The translations under genes and the position numbers were made by a program. DNA of 64,000 nt from Phytophthora sp. 'mugwort' (Eukaryota > Oomycota > Peronosporomycetes > Peronosporales > Peronosporaceae), in contig JAUCEF010000018.1 of NCBI GenBank assembly GCA_033558025.1, forward strand, positions 62,001-126,000. Direction: 5' to 3'. How positions within the stretch are numbered: the first letter of the stretch is position 1; every line of letters begins with the position of its first letter. Shown here one piece after another: positions 11,137 through 21,370 of the stretch. The notes under the pieces are model-generated. The model was given only the letters and a program-made list of their open reading frames with translations. It searched no databases and was not told the origin of the DNA.

Positions 11137-12303
11137 ATGCCACCCAAGCACCACCAGCAGCAGCGGACGTTCCTGACCAATGCGCAGAAGCTGCAGCTTA
11201 AGCAGTTCTGGAGCGAGCACTCGGACATGCAGCTGCCGACGGTCGTGGACTGGGTGCGCGAGCGCTTCGGCGTGTCTGTGGGCCGCGCCACGCTCTACCG
11301 CATCTACCACGCGCCTGTCGAGACCTTTGTAGGCAACGCGCAGCAGAAGAAGGGCCGGCGCGTCAAGTTCCCGGCGCTGGAGAAGGACATCCTGACCTTC
11401 TTCGAGGAGAACCGACGACTTAGTGACAACAGCGGCGCGGCGCTCTCGGACGATGCTCTGCTTCGAGCAGCCGCAGAGCTGCGGGCGCGTCATGGTATAT
11501 CGGACACGGAGCTTAAGTTGAGCAACGGCTGGTTGCATCGCTTTAAGGAGAGACACGCGTTACGGTTCCGTCCGCATACAACAGATCAAGTGACAGCGGA
11601 TACCACTCTGACGGTAACAGATACAGCGGACGATTCGACGCATGGCAGCACGGACAAGCCAAAGCGGAAGCCACGAGCCCCACCACGGAGGAAAGTCACC
11701 AACCAATCGAGCTCCGTGCAAATGCCAGAAGCAGAAAGCGACGTCGCTGGGAGTATCGAAAGACTTAACGACGCTCTGGTGCTGGACATCTCCGATGCCG
11801 CTAGCACCATTCAGCAACGTGTGTTCGCTAGCGCCAGCACCTCCAATGCGTTAGATGACACAACAGACATCGCAGCAGTTACTTCCCCGACTGCTGCTAT
11901 ACAACCACTGATATACCTTTCGGCGGTTGCAACTGGCTCGGTGGCGGCTGTGCGGTTTGTAAGATGGAAGCTATGCAACGGGATGTCGCTCGAGGACCAT
12001 TTTTCTGTGATCGACGACGGTGTATCCATCTTACGCACCGCGTGTTACCGAGTCAACGTCGAGCTCCAGCACACGATATCGCCACCTGGAATCACCGTTG
12101 TCATTTTCAAGGTGTGGGCTGGGGTTGAGTTGCTGGGTCAGTGTGAATGTTCCGTCCGAAATGAGTGCGGCCGAACTTTGAGTGTACTGCAGCTGGACTG
12201 CGCGTTGTCGGCACATACAGTCATCCGTGTTGAGTACCATGCACCAGGTGTCGTATATAACGACAGTCGACTGGTGCTGCGGCTGCTTAGCGAATTCGCT
12301 TAA
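11137..12303 (+). CDS. CENP-B/Tc5-type helix-turn-helix protein with novel beta-rich C-terminal domain
   Basis: 388 residues, single exon. Residues 12-60 (KLQLKQFWSEHSDMQ...RATLYRIYHAP) form a first HTH. Residues about 70-140 (VKFPALEKDILTFFEENRR...LKLSNGWLHRFKERH) match the CENP-B-type DNA-binding domain of Tc5/pogo transposases. No DDE nuclease follows. After a basic linker near residue 175 (KPKRKPRAPPRRK) and a variable stretch, residues about 265-388 form a beta-rich region with alternating hydrophobics (YRVNVELQHT, FKVWAGVELLGQCECS, IRVEYHAPG, SRLVLRLL). This part also occurs in the paralogue at 27185-28147. The likely role is sequence-specific DNA binding by a domesticated transposase-type domain; the C-terminal function is unknown. 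Confidence 0.75.
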   Translation: MPPKHHQQQRTFLTNAQKLQLKQFWSEHSDMQLPTVVDWVRERFGVSVGRATLYRIYHAPVETFVGNAQQKKGRRVKFPALEKDILTFFEENRRLSDNSGAALSDDALLRAAAELRARHGISDTELKLSNGWLHRFKERHALRFRPHTTDQVTADTTLTVTDTADDSTHGSTDKPKRKPRAPPRRKVTNQSSSVQMPEAESDVAGSIERLNDALVLDISDAASTIQQRVFASASTSNALDDTTDIAAVTSPTAAIQPLIYLSAVATGSVAAVRFVRWKLCNGMSLEDHFSVIDDGVSILRTACYRVNVELQHTISPPGITVVIFKVWAGVELLGQCECSVRNECGRTLSVLQLDCALSAHTVIRVEYHAPGVVYNDSRLVLRLLSEFA

Positions 12304-13102
12304 TGGAGCACATGGGTTAAACTGTTGGTGCATACAATGGTGCAGTTACTTCAACGCTCGCCGTCCAAATACTGTTGAACACACCGGTAAGGCGACTTAT
12401 ACCGAAAGACTGCAGACAAGGTTGCTAAACACTAAGATTTCTTGCAATGCGACATCAATTTTCGCCGAAGTTGCGTCTCCAGCGGAATGATACGATAGAA
12501 TGGTACGCCCTCCCATCCTCCCTTTTTTGCATATCGACATCGGAAAGTCGACTAATGTGGCAACTTGGGAAGCTTAGAAAGTCTTCTGCATTGACAATGA
12601 AAGTATTCTAGTTATCCTCCTCCCAAAATTCCAACTCGGTTGGACTGCTTCCAACCAATACCCGTAGAAACGGTATTTAGTTTTTTTTGGCTCACCCGCT
12701 TTTAACCTTGCAGCCAGAATCCTTTCGCCGCGCCCGACGATCAATCCAGCCCACTCGCGCCGTGCCGTCCGAGGACACCAGTAACAATGCCTTGGTGCGT
12801 TACTCCGTGCTGCCTGTAGTGTGCTAACCGTGTGCTCTTGCTGTGTGTCCCTTGTTGCATGTGCTGTGTTGCTTGTGCTGTGTTGTGTGGCCTAGTGAGA
12901 TACAGGTCCTGTGTGGATGCCGTGCTACGCGTTGGGCTGCGTGCCGCGCGCTAGACTGACTGCAGGTGTTGGCCAGCTTCCTGGACTGGGTGCTGGACCG
13001 CGCGCTGGGGCGGCGGTGGGCTGCGTTGCTTGTGATAGGCTTGGTGCTGGGCTGCGTGCTCGCAGAGCAGCCGTACTGCGACTAACAGACGACTAACCCC
13101 GT
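12304..13102. other. non-coding, low-complexity stretch
   Basis: No supported gene. 12830-13090 is GT/GC-rich with repeats of TGTGCTGTGTTG and GTGCTGGGCTGCGTGC. The open frame at 12911-13096 is a by-product of this simple composition. Confidence 0.5.
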
Positions 13103-13175
13103 GCCCACTGAGCTCGAATGGTTAAGCGCCAGGCCTTTAGGCCTGGGGGATTGGGGTTTAATTCCCAACGTGGGC
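13103..13175 (+). tRNA. tRNA-like sequence (pseudo-tRNA or SINE head)
   Basis: A 73-base unit has a six-pair acceptor-like stem (GCCCAC with GTGGGC), a D-arm with the A-box-like TGAGCTCGAATGG, an anticodon-arm-like CCAGG...CCTGG hairpin around CCTTTAGG, and a B-box-like GGTTTAATTCC at 13155-13165. The B box differs from GGTTCGANTCC by TA for CG. The anticodon loop is eight bases and one T-stem pair is broken, so a working tRNA is unlikely. A leucine-type ancestor is possible. It ends 11 bases before the target duplication of the MULE. Confidence 0.5.
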
Positions 13176-13301
13176 TTCGTCTGTATTTGTTTTATGGGAA
13201 AATCCCAAAGGGGGACTCGAATCGAAAAACATTTTCAAAGGGGGACTCGATATTTACCCGAACCTCTGTGAACCTCTTTTAGCCTCCACCACCAGATCAA
13301 A

Positions 13302-13496
13302 ATGGCCGACGGAGCAAACGATACGGGCGATGCAGAGCTAAATGGTCTGCGTCAGCAGAGGTGGAGCACCGGAAATGACGCTGTTGCAGCAGTCGAAGCT
13401 TATGCATTAGCGCTTGGTAAGCGTGTTGTTGTTAGTAAGAGAGGTGGTACATTTTTCGCCGTTGGCCGGATTACGCGGGTTACGCGTGAAGATTAA
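13302..13496 (+). pseudogene. MULE transposase N-terminal remnant
   Basis: 64 residues starting MADGANDTGDAE, with AVEAYALALGKRVVVSKRGG. This segment resembles the start of oomycete MULE/FAR1-type transposases before their zinc-binding region. The frame stops at 13496, where the captured PPDK sequence begins. It is probably what remains of the parent element's gene. Confidence 0.5.
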
Positions 13497-14037
13497 GCTC
13501 TTGCATAACTGGTCCGTTGATGTTGCCGTACATCGTAGCCTGCACGTTCACGGCCATGCCCTTGAGGCCCGTGATCTTGTTGATCTCACGGCAATTGACG
13601 GCGCGCGGGGTGTTCCACGAGCGGAAGACGGTCTCGATGCCCATGCACATCTGCTCCCATGTGTCCGACAAGAGCGACTTGCCGTGCTTCTCGTACACCT
13701 TCTTGGACTTCTGCACCAGGTCCTTCAGGTTGCCTACCGTCAGCTCCACGTCGAACGTCACGTGGTGCGCCTGCTTCATGGCCGACAGCTCGGCGTCGAA
13801 TTCGTCGTGCAGGACCTCGAGCACCACGTCGCCGAACATCTGCAGCAGACGACGGTAGGAGACGTCCGCGAAGCGGTCGCCGCCGCGCTTGGCCTCGCCC
13901 TTGACGATCTCATTGTTCAGACCCAGATTCAGAACCATCTCCATCATGCCCGGCTTCGAGATGGCCGCGCCCGAGTGCACCCACACCAGCAGCAGGATCG
14001 TCGCGTCGACGGTCGTCACGCTCAGCGATGTCTTCAT
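13480..14037 (-). pseudogene. captured fragment of pyruvate phosphate dikinase (PPDK)
   Basis: 185 residues in one frame, antisense to the MULE remnant. HSGAAISKPGMMEMVLNLGLN matches the glycine-rich segment of PPDK N-terminal domains (normally RSGAAxSMPGMM), and FRSWNTPRAVNCREINKITG with LKGMAVNVQATMYGNING matches the following nucleotide-binding region. Full PPDK is about 870-950 residues; this fragment covers only part of the N-terminal domain. The PPDK-like part lacks introns and has no catalytic histidine domain. Substitutions such as HSGAAISK for RSGAAISM suggest decay. It lies wholly inside the TIRs. Confidence 0.8.
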
Positions 14038-14159
14038 AAACTTAGCAAAAGCTTCCTTTTAGAGTAATTTTCGGCAGTCTAATAATCTAACCTCCTTTGA
14101 AATTTTTCTCGATTCGAGTCCCCCTTTGGAATTTTCCCTTGTTTTATTATGTAGACTGG

Positions 14160-14974
14160 CTGATATTGCGCGAAAGCTTCGCACTAGACAGTACGTATTG
14201 CATATAATAGACATGATGAAGACTTTTGGACGAGGAAGGCCGTGGCTGTGCCGAGTATTTATCCACATGATCGACTTCGTCATGACTCGTTTGAAAACAA
14301 GCTTTTCATGGATGAAACTCTTGTTGCTGCACGGATGGATATGTCTTATGGTGCGATCAAGGCGAAGGTGCGTCGACGGAAGGTGTCTTTGGATTTGCTG
14401 ATGGAACCAAAGTCGGCTTGTGTCGCCCATCTCCGCGTCAAGGTGGTGTACCTGGCGAAAACCTTCAGAAGCATCTGTATAGCGGCCACAAACGCGCTCA
14501 TTGCTTAAACTACCAAGCCAGCACTGCGCCAGATGGCTTATGCATTCATTTTTGGGGGCCGATGGAAGGCCGCCGTCCTGACAGTGCGATGCTGCGTGAG
14601 AGCGGACTTCTCGAATACTTCGATCGTCATGCCGACATCTAGAGGGTCGGTACTTATATGCAGATCCTGGCTATGGTGTTCGTAAGTATCTTGTCAGCGG
14701 CAACAAAGGCAACTGCTTGGACCCAGCTGAAAACGAGTTTAATCGTGATATGAGCCGTCTGCATGAGTCTGTCGAGTGGAATTTCAAGCTTATGAAGACA
14801 TTGTGTCCCTACATCGACTTTAAGAAGTAGCAAAAGGTTCGTCTTCCACCCGTAGAAAAGTTCGTTAAGGTTGCCATGCTATTAACTAACTGCCACAACT
14901 GCTACTACGGTAGTAGTCAAATCAGCAAGTACTTCGAGTTGAAGCCACCAAGCCTGCGCGAATACCCCAGCTAA
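14160..14974 (+). pseudogene. PIF/Harbinger transposase (DDE-4), degenerate
   Basis: Frames at 14242-14508 and 14418-14642, plus a read-through to TAA at 14972-14974, give a Harbinger-type nuclease. Recognisable segments are YSGHKRAHCLNYQA, PDGLCIHFWGPMEGRRPDSAML (first catalytic Asp in the RRPDS segment), YLYADPGYGVRKYLVSG (second Asp) and MSRLHESVEWNFKLMKTL (Glu). At least two frameshifts and an in-frame stop (FKK*QKVR) make it inactive. The Myb/SANT partner lies convergently at 15065-15763, the usual two-gene layout of Harbinger elements. Confidence 0.75.
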
Positions 14975-15064
14975 GCTAAACCTGAAGCTCCAAGCTATCG
15001 ACGCCACTATCTTCGCTATTATCGTTGTTGGTCGTCGTGACCGGGACCTTGAGCTGCGCCAGCT

Positions 15065-15763
15065 TTAGTAGCTTTTCATAGCGTTCATTTTCTGAGCGAG
15101 CAAGCTGAAGCTTGAACGCGCGTTCTTCTTTTCGGTCCTGCAGCTCCAATTCTTTCTCACGCTACTGCATCTCTTGTTTTTGCTTCCAGTGGTTAGCACG
15201 CATCTCCCGCTCTTTCTCGTTTTGTCCTCGCGTAGGCTCTCATACACAGTGGGCTTGCGTGAAGAGTCCTCGCTCGCTACAGGTTCACGCCCTTTGCGCT
15301 TCTTCAGTCTCGAGACAACCTCGTCACGCATCAGCTTCCCAACATTCTCTTCGGCCGCCTGCTTCTCTTTCGGCACCAGTGGCTTTTCTGCCTCATCCCT
15401 AGCATGTTCATCGACGGCCTGGACGAGGTCGTCAAGAAGTTGAGTCGTCTGAGAATATTCCTCGGCGATTCCAAAAGCTCTTGCCTATTTCTTGTCGTTC
15501 GAGCGTTGGGTTTCCAGCAGCACATTGAACCTGGCCTGAGCAGACTTTCCCGTTATTTCTTGCTTTGTGAAGTCCTGCACGGTTTTCACCTTGGTCGCAG
15601 TAGCCTTCCACGCGTCCATGGGTCCGCCACGGCTGCACGAGAAGGGATGGTCAGCATTCGTCTGTCGAAGCAGGATGAGGTCATCGTTCTTGGTGAACTG
15701 CTTGCGTTTGATCTTCTCCTTCGAGATTGCGGCGCTCACGGACGACATGGGGATGCGAGACAT
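15065..15763 (-). pseudogene. Myb/SANT-like protein of Harbinger element, degenerate
   Basis: The 5' part (15763-15485) reads KRKQFTKNDDLILLRQTNADHPF and MDAWKATATKVKTVQDF...SAQARFNVLLETQR, a Myb/SANT-type helix bundle common in oomycete genomes. After a frameshift the sequence continues through EEYSQTTQLLDDLVQAVDEH and a Lys/Glu-rich coiled coil (15376-15065). Harbinger elements encode such a DNA-binding partner beside the nuclease. Frameshifts at about 15485 and 15350 disable it. Confidence 0.65.
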
Positions 15764-16488
15764 GCTACCTCTACGGTGGATGTGGCCGCAACCCTGACTG
15801 CTTGGAACGATTGTTCCTTGGCAGTCATCTCGGCAGAAGGAAGAGCAATGGTAACTGCTGTCGTCGTCTCCTCAAGGGCGTGGGAGGCTCACAGCGATCC
15901 TAGGTCGCACTACCACACCTATCTGCTCGCATGGGGTTGGACGCTGGATTGCCCCACGGTGAATCTGGTAATTTATCAGCCACTGCGATTATCAGACGGG
16001 ACTGTGATACTGCCGCAAAATCTGTCAACCGCAGTTCCTGGTCCATGTCCGTGGCCTCGCTAGTGAACACTGAACAGACTGGGAATTTTGCTCGTCGCAA
16101 CCTCTCTAATACTTATTTTCTTTCTGTCTATTATGACGGCTCAGTACTACGATATGCGGAGAAAAGGCAGGAGGGCTATCTTCGGCGTTGGATCGACAAT
16201 ATCGCCTTCAAAGTATCACTCTCGGTACTGGTCAAGAAGGGTATTTAGGTGACCAGCCTTTTGCAATGCACGCATGGCTTTGACGACAGAGCCGACAGCA
16301 TCGGCCTGTGAGCCCTGAGCTGCCAAAAATTCCGGCGTGGGCTTCTCCATTCGACTCCGAGAGCGTGTACTTCGACCTTGTACCCCGGACGACGCTGGAC
16401 CCAGCTTGAAGCCCGAAGGTAAGCAAAGCATCATGTACGACACTGCGCGTCTGGACTCATGAAGGATTGCTTTACTAACGGTTGACGA

Positions 16489-17616
16489 TTAATACATTCG
16501 CGGCACAGCGGTGAACCACTCGAACCACACCGGTGCTAGTGCCTTCGAGGCACGTTTACGCGCGCGCTTTTGCTGCCCTTGCGCTGGCGCTTCGGGATGT
16601 TTTTGTCTAGTGCTGTGTGCTTGTTCAATAGACCCTGTCTTCGTCTCCAATGCTGCAATTCTTTCTTCTACGCGCGTTTGACGTAGCAGCAGCTCATCAA
16701 GCTGTTGCGACACCTTCCTGAGAAGCGCGAGTACGTCGTTCTGAGCTTCACTTGCTGTGGCTTTGCTTTCTTCTGCAAACGAATGAAATGCAGCGCGAAG
16801 AGAGATCGACCAGGCCAGCAGCTCCGAGCCGCGCATGTCGAGAACGTCGAGGACTTCATGGATGCGGAGGATGTACGTGCTATTTGGGCGATGGCGTTCA
16901 TCTCAGGAAAGTGCAGGATCAGTGTCGCCGTGAAGACTGTCAGGAGTCCAACAACCGCAGCGAAGCAGACACTCTGGAGCTGGTCCACGCGAGATCTGAC
17001 GACGCTATCAAGGGACGACAGGTCAGGTAACCGAGCGCTGGCTTGCGGGTTCCACCCGCTCAACGGACGTGCAACTTGTTGGTCTTCGTGTGCCGTATTC
17101 AGCATATAGGAAAACGCCTTGCTCACGCGTGACATGTTCCAACCCCCGCGTTCCACCACCCAGTTGGGGCTGATGCGACTGTCGGCACGCATGGCACCAC
17201 CGCGTCTGAAAGAGTGTGAGGTGAGCCCTTTTGTGAGCCCACTCTCCTGTGCTGTTGGCAGTGTACTGACTTTGACTAACAGTCTGTTGATGTACGCTTG
17301 TGAACCAGGTGCTGTGTTGGAACGGCGCGTCTGCGGCGCAACACTAGTACGTTCGTCGTCGAGCTCGCGGTCAGGTAGAGCAATGAAACCAAGCTCATCA
17401 TCCTCTTCTTGGCTCTGATGTAGACATCGCCGGAGCAACAGCAAATTTGGGGAAGATGCGAGAGCGGGGAGCGGGTTGTAGAGCGAGGGCCACAGCAAGT
17501 ACGTGGGTCGGGCACGTGAAGGGACCGTTAGGATCTTTGAAAAGCGAGATGCCCTGTTGTGAAGCAGTCTTCACACGCTTAAAGCGAAGAAATATCATAC
17601 CTCCTTGTATACACAC
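16489..17616 (-). pseudogene. Crypton-like tyrosine recombinase, C-terminal half, degenerate
   Basis: 17616-17398 encodes MIFLRFKRVKTASQQGISLF...CPTHVLAVALALQ. After a frameshift near 17410 the frame 17498-16668 gives LTSHSFRRGGAMRAD (the H-x-x-R catalytic pair), VVERGGWNMSRVSKAFSYML (candidate nucleophile Tyr) and a long C-terminal coiled coil (16836-16489). Together these are the R...HxxR...Y order of tyrosine recombinases as found in Crypton/YR elements. The N-terminal half appears at 18745-19161 on the same strand, separated by about 1.1 kb. Confidence 0.65.
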
Positions 17617-17799
17617 AAAACAACGTTAGCTTTATACAAACAAGACAACTTCTGCAAAATTCCTACACGGATAGTCGCACAACTGCGCTTTGTCCAGTTG
17701 CTCGGCCTCAGAACCTCGGCTACAGATATATGTGGTACTGCAGCACACACGAAATCGTCAGATGTGGATACTAGGCAAGAAACACAGCAACAGCCGAGC

Positions 17800-18290
17800 T
17801 AGTCGGCCCTTGTTGGCCTGCGCTGGGTTGCCCCTTCGGGACAGTGGTGTCTCGCTTCCGCCGAGACCAAGTGCCCCAAGCCAGTCAATTCACAGAGGTC
17901 AGCTAAGCTGACTGCCTCTGGCCTAGATATCCTGTGTCCTCCGCTAAAGAGCGGACGACGGCGCGTGAGCGCTTTGACGGGTCGCCGAGAGCAAAGGCTT
18001 CTCGGCTAGAAGTGGTACGGTACCCGGGCTGTATGGCGTACCGGCCCGCCGAGTTCGGCAGGACTTGTTCCTTCGCGCTTGGTGAGACACGCCCTTCCTC
18101 GGGCCGACTTAGTGCTCTTGGCGCTACCAGTCAACACCCTACAAGCTATGCCTCTGGGGTGTCAACGGTAACCATAATCCAGCCCGTGCAGGGACTTACC
18201 GGATAGCATACACTTGTCTTGGACTTGGAAAGTGTTACTCTGATATTATCTCCCGGGAGCCCCCAAAGGGCTCCTCCTATTGTTAACTAT
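17800..18290. repeat. GC-rich non-coding block rich in short hairpins, possible solo LTR
   Basis: This block interrupts the Crypton-like gene and has no coding pattern. It contains several short inverted repeats, including GGAGCCC/GGGCTCC at 18259-18277, CAGAGG...CCTCTG near 17893-17920 and paired GTACC/GGTAC motifs near 18014-18045. Its size and hairpins would suit a solo LTR or a non-autonomous transposon, but I could not fix the ends or a target duplication. Confidence 0.35.
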
Positions 18291-18744
18291 GTTTCTATAC
18301 AAATATCAAATGAAACGGAACGTGGTCGGCTCTCAACCGACCCTTCGCAAAAATCTCAATGTAACCACCCAAACACAACGGCCGGTCGAGTTCATCCAGT
18401 CGAGTAGACGGATTGTTAGCTGACTTCGTAATCAGTGAGCAGTACCGTGGCTCCTTACTTAAGTGCGATGTGTGAGCCACTTCATCTGGCGTCCACTACA
18501 CCACAAATACCACATTGTAGCCGCTAGCGCCGCGTCGAGATAGTCAGACTTGGCAGACGCGTGTATATAGAGAGCCGATATGATAATCTTTGAATCTTTC
18601 TTAGTGCATGGCGGAGCTTGTTTTGTGGCACCTTGCTCTGGCCTCTTCTCACAGTATCTATCTAGAGTAGATATCATCTTTTGCAGCTTTTTAGCTACGC
18701 ATTGACTCTGCTACAGGTAGCGATACGCCGGCCAGTTCTTGACA

Positions 18745-19161
18745 TTACCAAAATAAGAGAGGACAGTATTCTTCGACAGGGCTATTCCCTGCCAGAATAA
18801 AACATAAACCCTTACCTGAACTGTCATTTGCAATGCGATAGTGGGCTTCCTCGAGCGTCATCTCCTTCTTCTCGAGAAAGTCCTCGAAGGACTTGATAGC
18901 CGTTGTCCTGCTTCGCTGGCTGTTAGCTGGAACCAGCGAGGCCACCGACACGACTTCTAGCGTCAGAAAGCGGAGTGGTGTTGGTGGTTGCAAACCTATC
19001 GATATGTATTCTATTTGTAACTCATTTAAGCTTTGTGAGGCATACTGAATATTACTTGACGATTCCAACCAAATATTTTTGGAAGCGTTGGAATGGCGGT
19101 TGCCGGAACAATCCAATTGGACAAAAATGTTTTCATCGATGCTGGCTATTGGATGAAACAA
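18745..19161 (-). pseudogene. Crypton-like tyrosine recombinase, N-terminal core-binding fragment
   Basis: 138 residues. The segment SQRSRTTAIKSFEDFLEKKE followed by MTLEEAHYRIANDSSGKG resembles the SAM-like core-binding domain that precedes the catalytic domain of tyrosine recombinases. Same strand and correct order relative to 16489-17616. No separate function is claimed. Confidence 0.4.
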
Positions 19162-19874
19162 CGATCACTTAAAATACGCTGTTCCTATTGGGTGGGAGGC
19201 ACCATACAAACGCAAAGCCTACTGGTTGGAGTTAGAATCGCAATGATATGCTACCATATGTGTGTGGTAGGCTTCAGCATCTCGAGCGTACCCTTCTTGT
19301 CGGTTAAAATCCTCAATCAGCCCTTTCCTGCAGTTTTGCCCATCCACCACCAATCCTACATTTACATTCAGACTATAGGTCGCAAACGCAACTTTATGGA
19401 CTACCCACACTGACAATTCGGGTACCCATACCCACTCATCCACGCTGGGCTAAACGCTTATGGCACTCGCTATTTTAACCGTCTGAAAAAGATGTGACGA
19501 GGCATTTTGCCCCGAACATGACCGTCTATCGCCCGAATATGACCAATTGCAGAAAGAGCCAGGCAATGCCATCAAGTGATGACAGAGCAAAGTATACCTG
19601 TCCATCCCCGTATAGCTGGATACCACAAGCAGTCATGTGACGTGTGATTTCTGCTCACGCCCCCCATGTACAAGTCATTAGCATTGGAAACAAGAACGCA
19701 TTATGTTGATCGTAGATAAAGTGACGATTCTCCTTTGAACCGTGCTCCTTCGTACTGAGCATTCTACCCTTATCTACTCCGTCAAGTACCTGTGAATAGC
19801 TGCCCCAATTACGGGACAACAACATAGGTAAGTAGAGGATCAAATTATATTGATACTGGGTGAAGTTACCGTCG

Positions 19875-20983
19875 CTAAGTGCATAAGCGAAGGTACCTGT
19901 ACAGTAGATACTGCAGCTCCTTCTTGCTCAGCAAGCTAAGCTTTTCATTCCCGGTGAAAACTTCAAAGGCCAGTAGCATGTACATGCCGCATTTATAGCT
20001 GTCAACTTGCACGCCGAGCTCGCAGTTGTACGGCCTGACCCGATATTTGCTTGGAGATGCATCTGGTAGGATGGCTACCAACTTCTCAGCTAGCGGTCGT
20101 AAAGAGAATACGTAGGTGGAGTTCATTGGGTCGTAGATGCAAACATCCTTCAACAACAGGCTGATCATAATGGAGCACCAATGGTTCCGGTCACAAATGA
20201 CCGGAATCAATATGTACTCACTCGTCAAACATCGAAAACATTCCGCATCGATTCCACCGGCAAGAAGCCGCTCATGACATTGCCTATGACCGACATATCC
20301 ACCACAATAATATCTTCGCTGGTTACAAACAGCTTATATGTCAACATGTTTACAGTACAATCACCCAGCGAAGATTTACCAACAAGTTCCAATACTTCTG
20401 CCTGCATTGAATAACATTTCAGCACATATTAGAAACAGATAAACTTTTATGGCAGATGATGCGTATATACCTCCGAGAAAAGGAGCAGGAGTGCCTCGAT
20501 CTTAGCTATTAGGTCTGGGATCCTGGTCTGTCTTAAAATCATTGGGCATCAGTATACTGAAATCGATCGAATCGAACCAGCTGACTGCCTTGCGCACGTA
20601 TTAGATGCTCTTCATCGCCTTGTGTCATGTTCTCATGACCCACAGAGTTTCTGTTGAATACACGCCCAATCCAATTATTTCCACAGCAACTTGCCCTTCT
20701 CCTAAATTCCTTCCACTTGAGTCCTTGTGTTTCTTCTGGGGTGCTGTGACTTGCCGCCACATCGTTCAATCAGTTCGGTTGGAAAAATGCGCGTTATCGA
20801 ACCAAATGGGATCACCTGTTTCGTGACAGGCAACGCAGTTGTGTGGTGGGCTAGTGGTGCTTTTGGGTTCTTGCTGAACTGGGACAATTTGAATCTTGAT
20901 AGTAGATCGGCCGATGAGGCGTACGTGGGCTGGTTATCGCATATCTCCTTTACATTTGAGATGCTTAGATTGGAGGCGTACAT
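19875..20983 (-). pseudogene. Ulp1-like C48 cysteine protease domain of MULE element
   Basis: The 3' part (20228-19875) has the complete C48 catalytic set: His in CDRNHWCSIMIS, Asp in VCIYDPMNS, Gln in ELGVQVDSY and Cys in KCGMYMLLAFEVF. Upstream pieces (20425-20225, and 20983-20702 joined by frameshift to 20769-20539, including RIFPTELIERC and GNNWIGRVFNRNSVG) form the N-terminal half of the protease region. Ulp1-like proteases are known passengers of some MULEs. The transposase (21924-23978) lies upstream on the same strand, joined by a coding repeat at 21170-21370. The gene is broken by at least three frame changes. Confidence 0.7.
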
Positions 20984-21169
20984 TTCGGAATCATTGTGAG
21001 CTTCGGCTGCCGTTTTATTGCGAGCCGTTTTCTTCGCTCTAGTCGATTGTTTTGGACGCCGCTGGGCCTGGGAGGGCTGGCCACCTCAAACGCACTACCA
21101 CTAGCTCGATCCGTAGGCCCCGACGATCCATTCGTGTGACTTCACGTAACTCCCGATTCAGTCCTCATC

Positions 21170-21370
21170 TGCACCGAATGAGTACCCGACTGTGTGTTCC
21201 CAAGTCGCCCGAATGAGTACCCGACTGGACCGACTGATTTCCCAAATGGCCCGATTGAGTACCCGACTGGACCGATAGATTACCCGATTTGCCCGAACGA
21301 GTACCCGACTGGGCCGACCGATTACCCGATTCGCCCGAATAATTACCTGACTGGCCCGATTAAGCGTTCA
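21170..21370 (-). repeat. 42-bp coding minisatellite linking MULE and Ulp1 domains
   Basis: About four to five imperfect units with core GAGTACCCGACTGGACCGA on the plus strand. Read on the minus strand in one frame it encodes Ser/Gly/Thr/Gln units of the form SGTHSG-x-x-G-N-x-SVQ (14 residues, 42 bp). Its position between transposase and protease matches the Ser/Thr-rich linker of the second element at 50280-50460. Confidence 0.7.

Larger units (their letters stand above)
13196..14138. mobile_element. 943-bp MULE with TIRs, 9-bp TSD and captured gene fragment (Pack-MULE)
   Basis: Terminal inverted repeats of about 49 bp lie at 13196-13244 and 14091-14138, about 90% identical (both begin GGGAAAAT going inward). 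They are flanked by a perfect 9-bp direct repeat TTGTTTTAT at 13187-13195 and 14139-14147, the diagnostic target duplication of Mutator-like elements. Inside are a short remnant of a MULE-type N-terminus on the plus strand and a PPDK fragment on the minus strand, but no transposase core, so the element is non-autonomous. Confidence 0.85.

Noticed and set aside
12911..13096. 61-residue Ala/Gly/Arg-rich open frame
   Set aside because: Derived from GC-rich simple sequence; no domain or codon signature.
13103..13175. A functional tRNA gene
   Set aside because: Eight-base anticodon loop, one broken T-stem pair and a B box differing at two conserved positions; kept only as tRNA-like.
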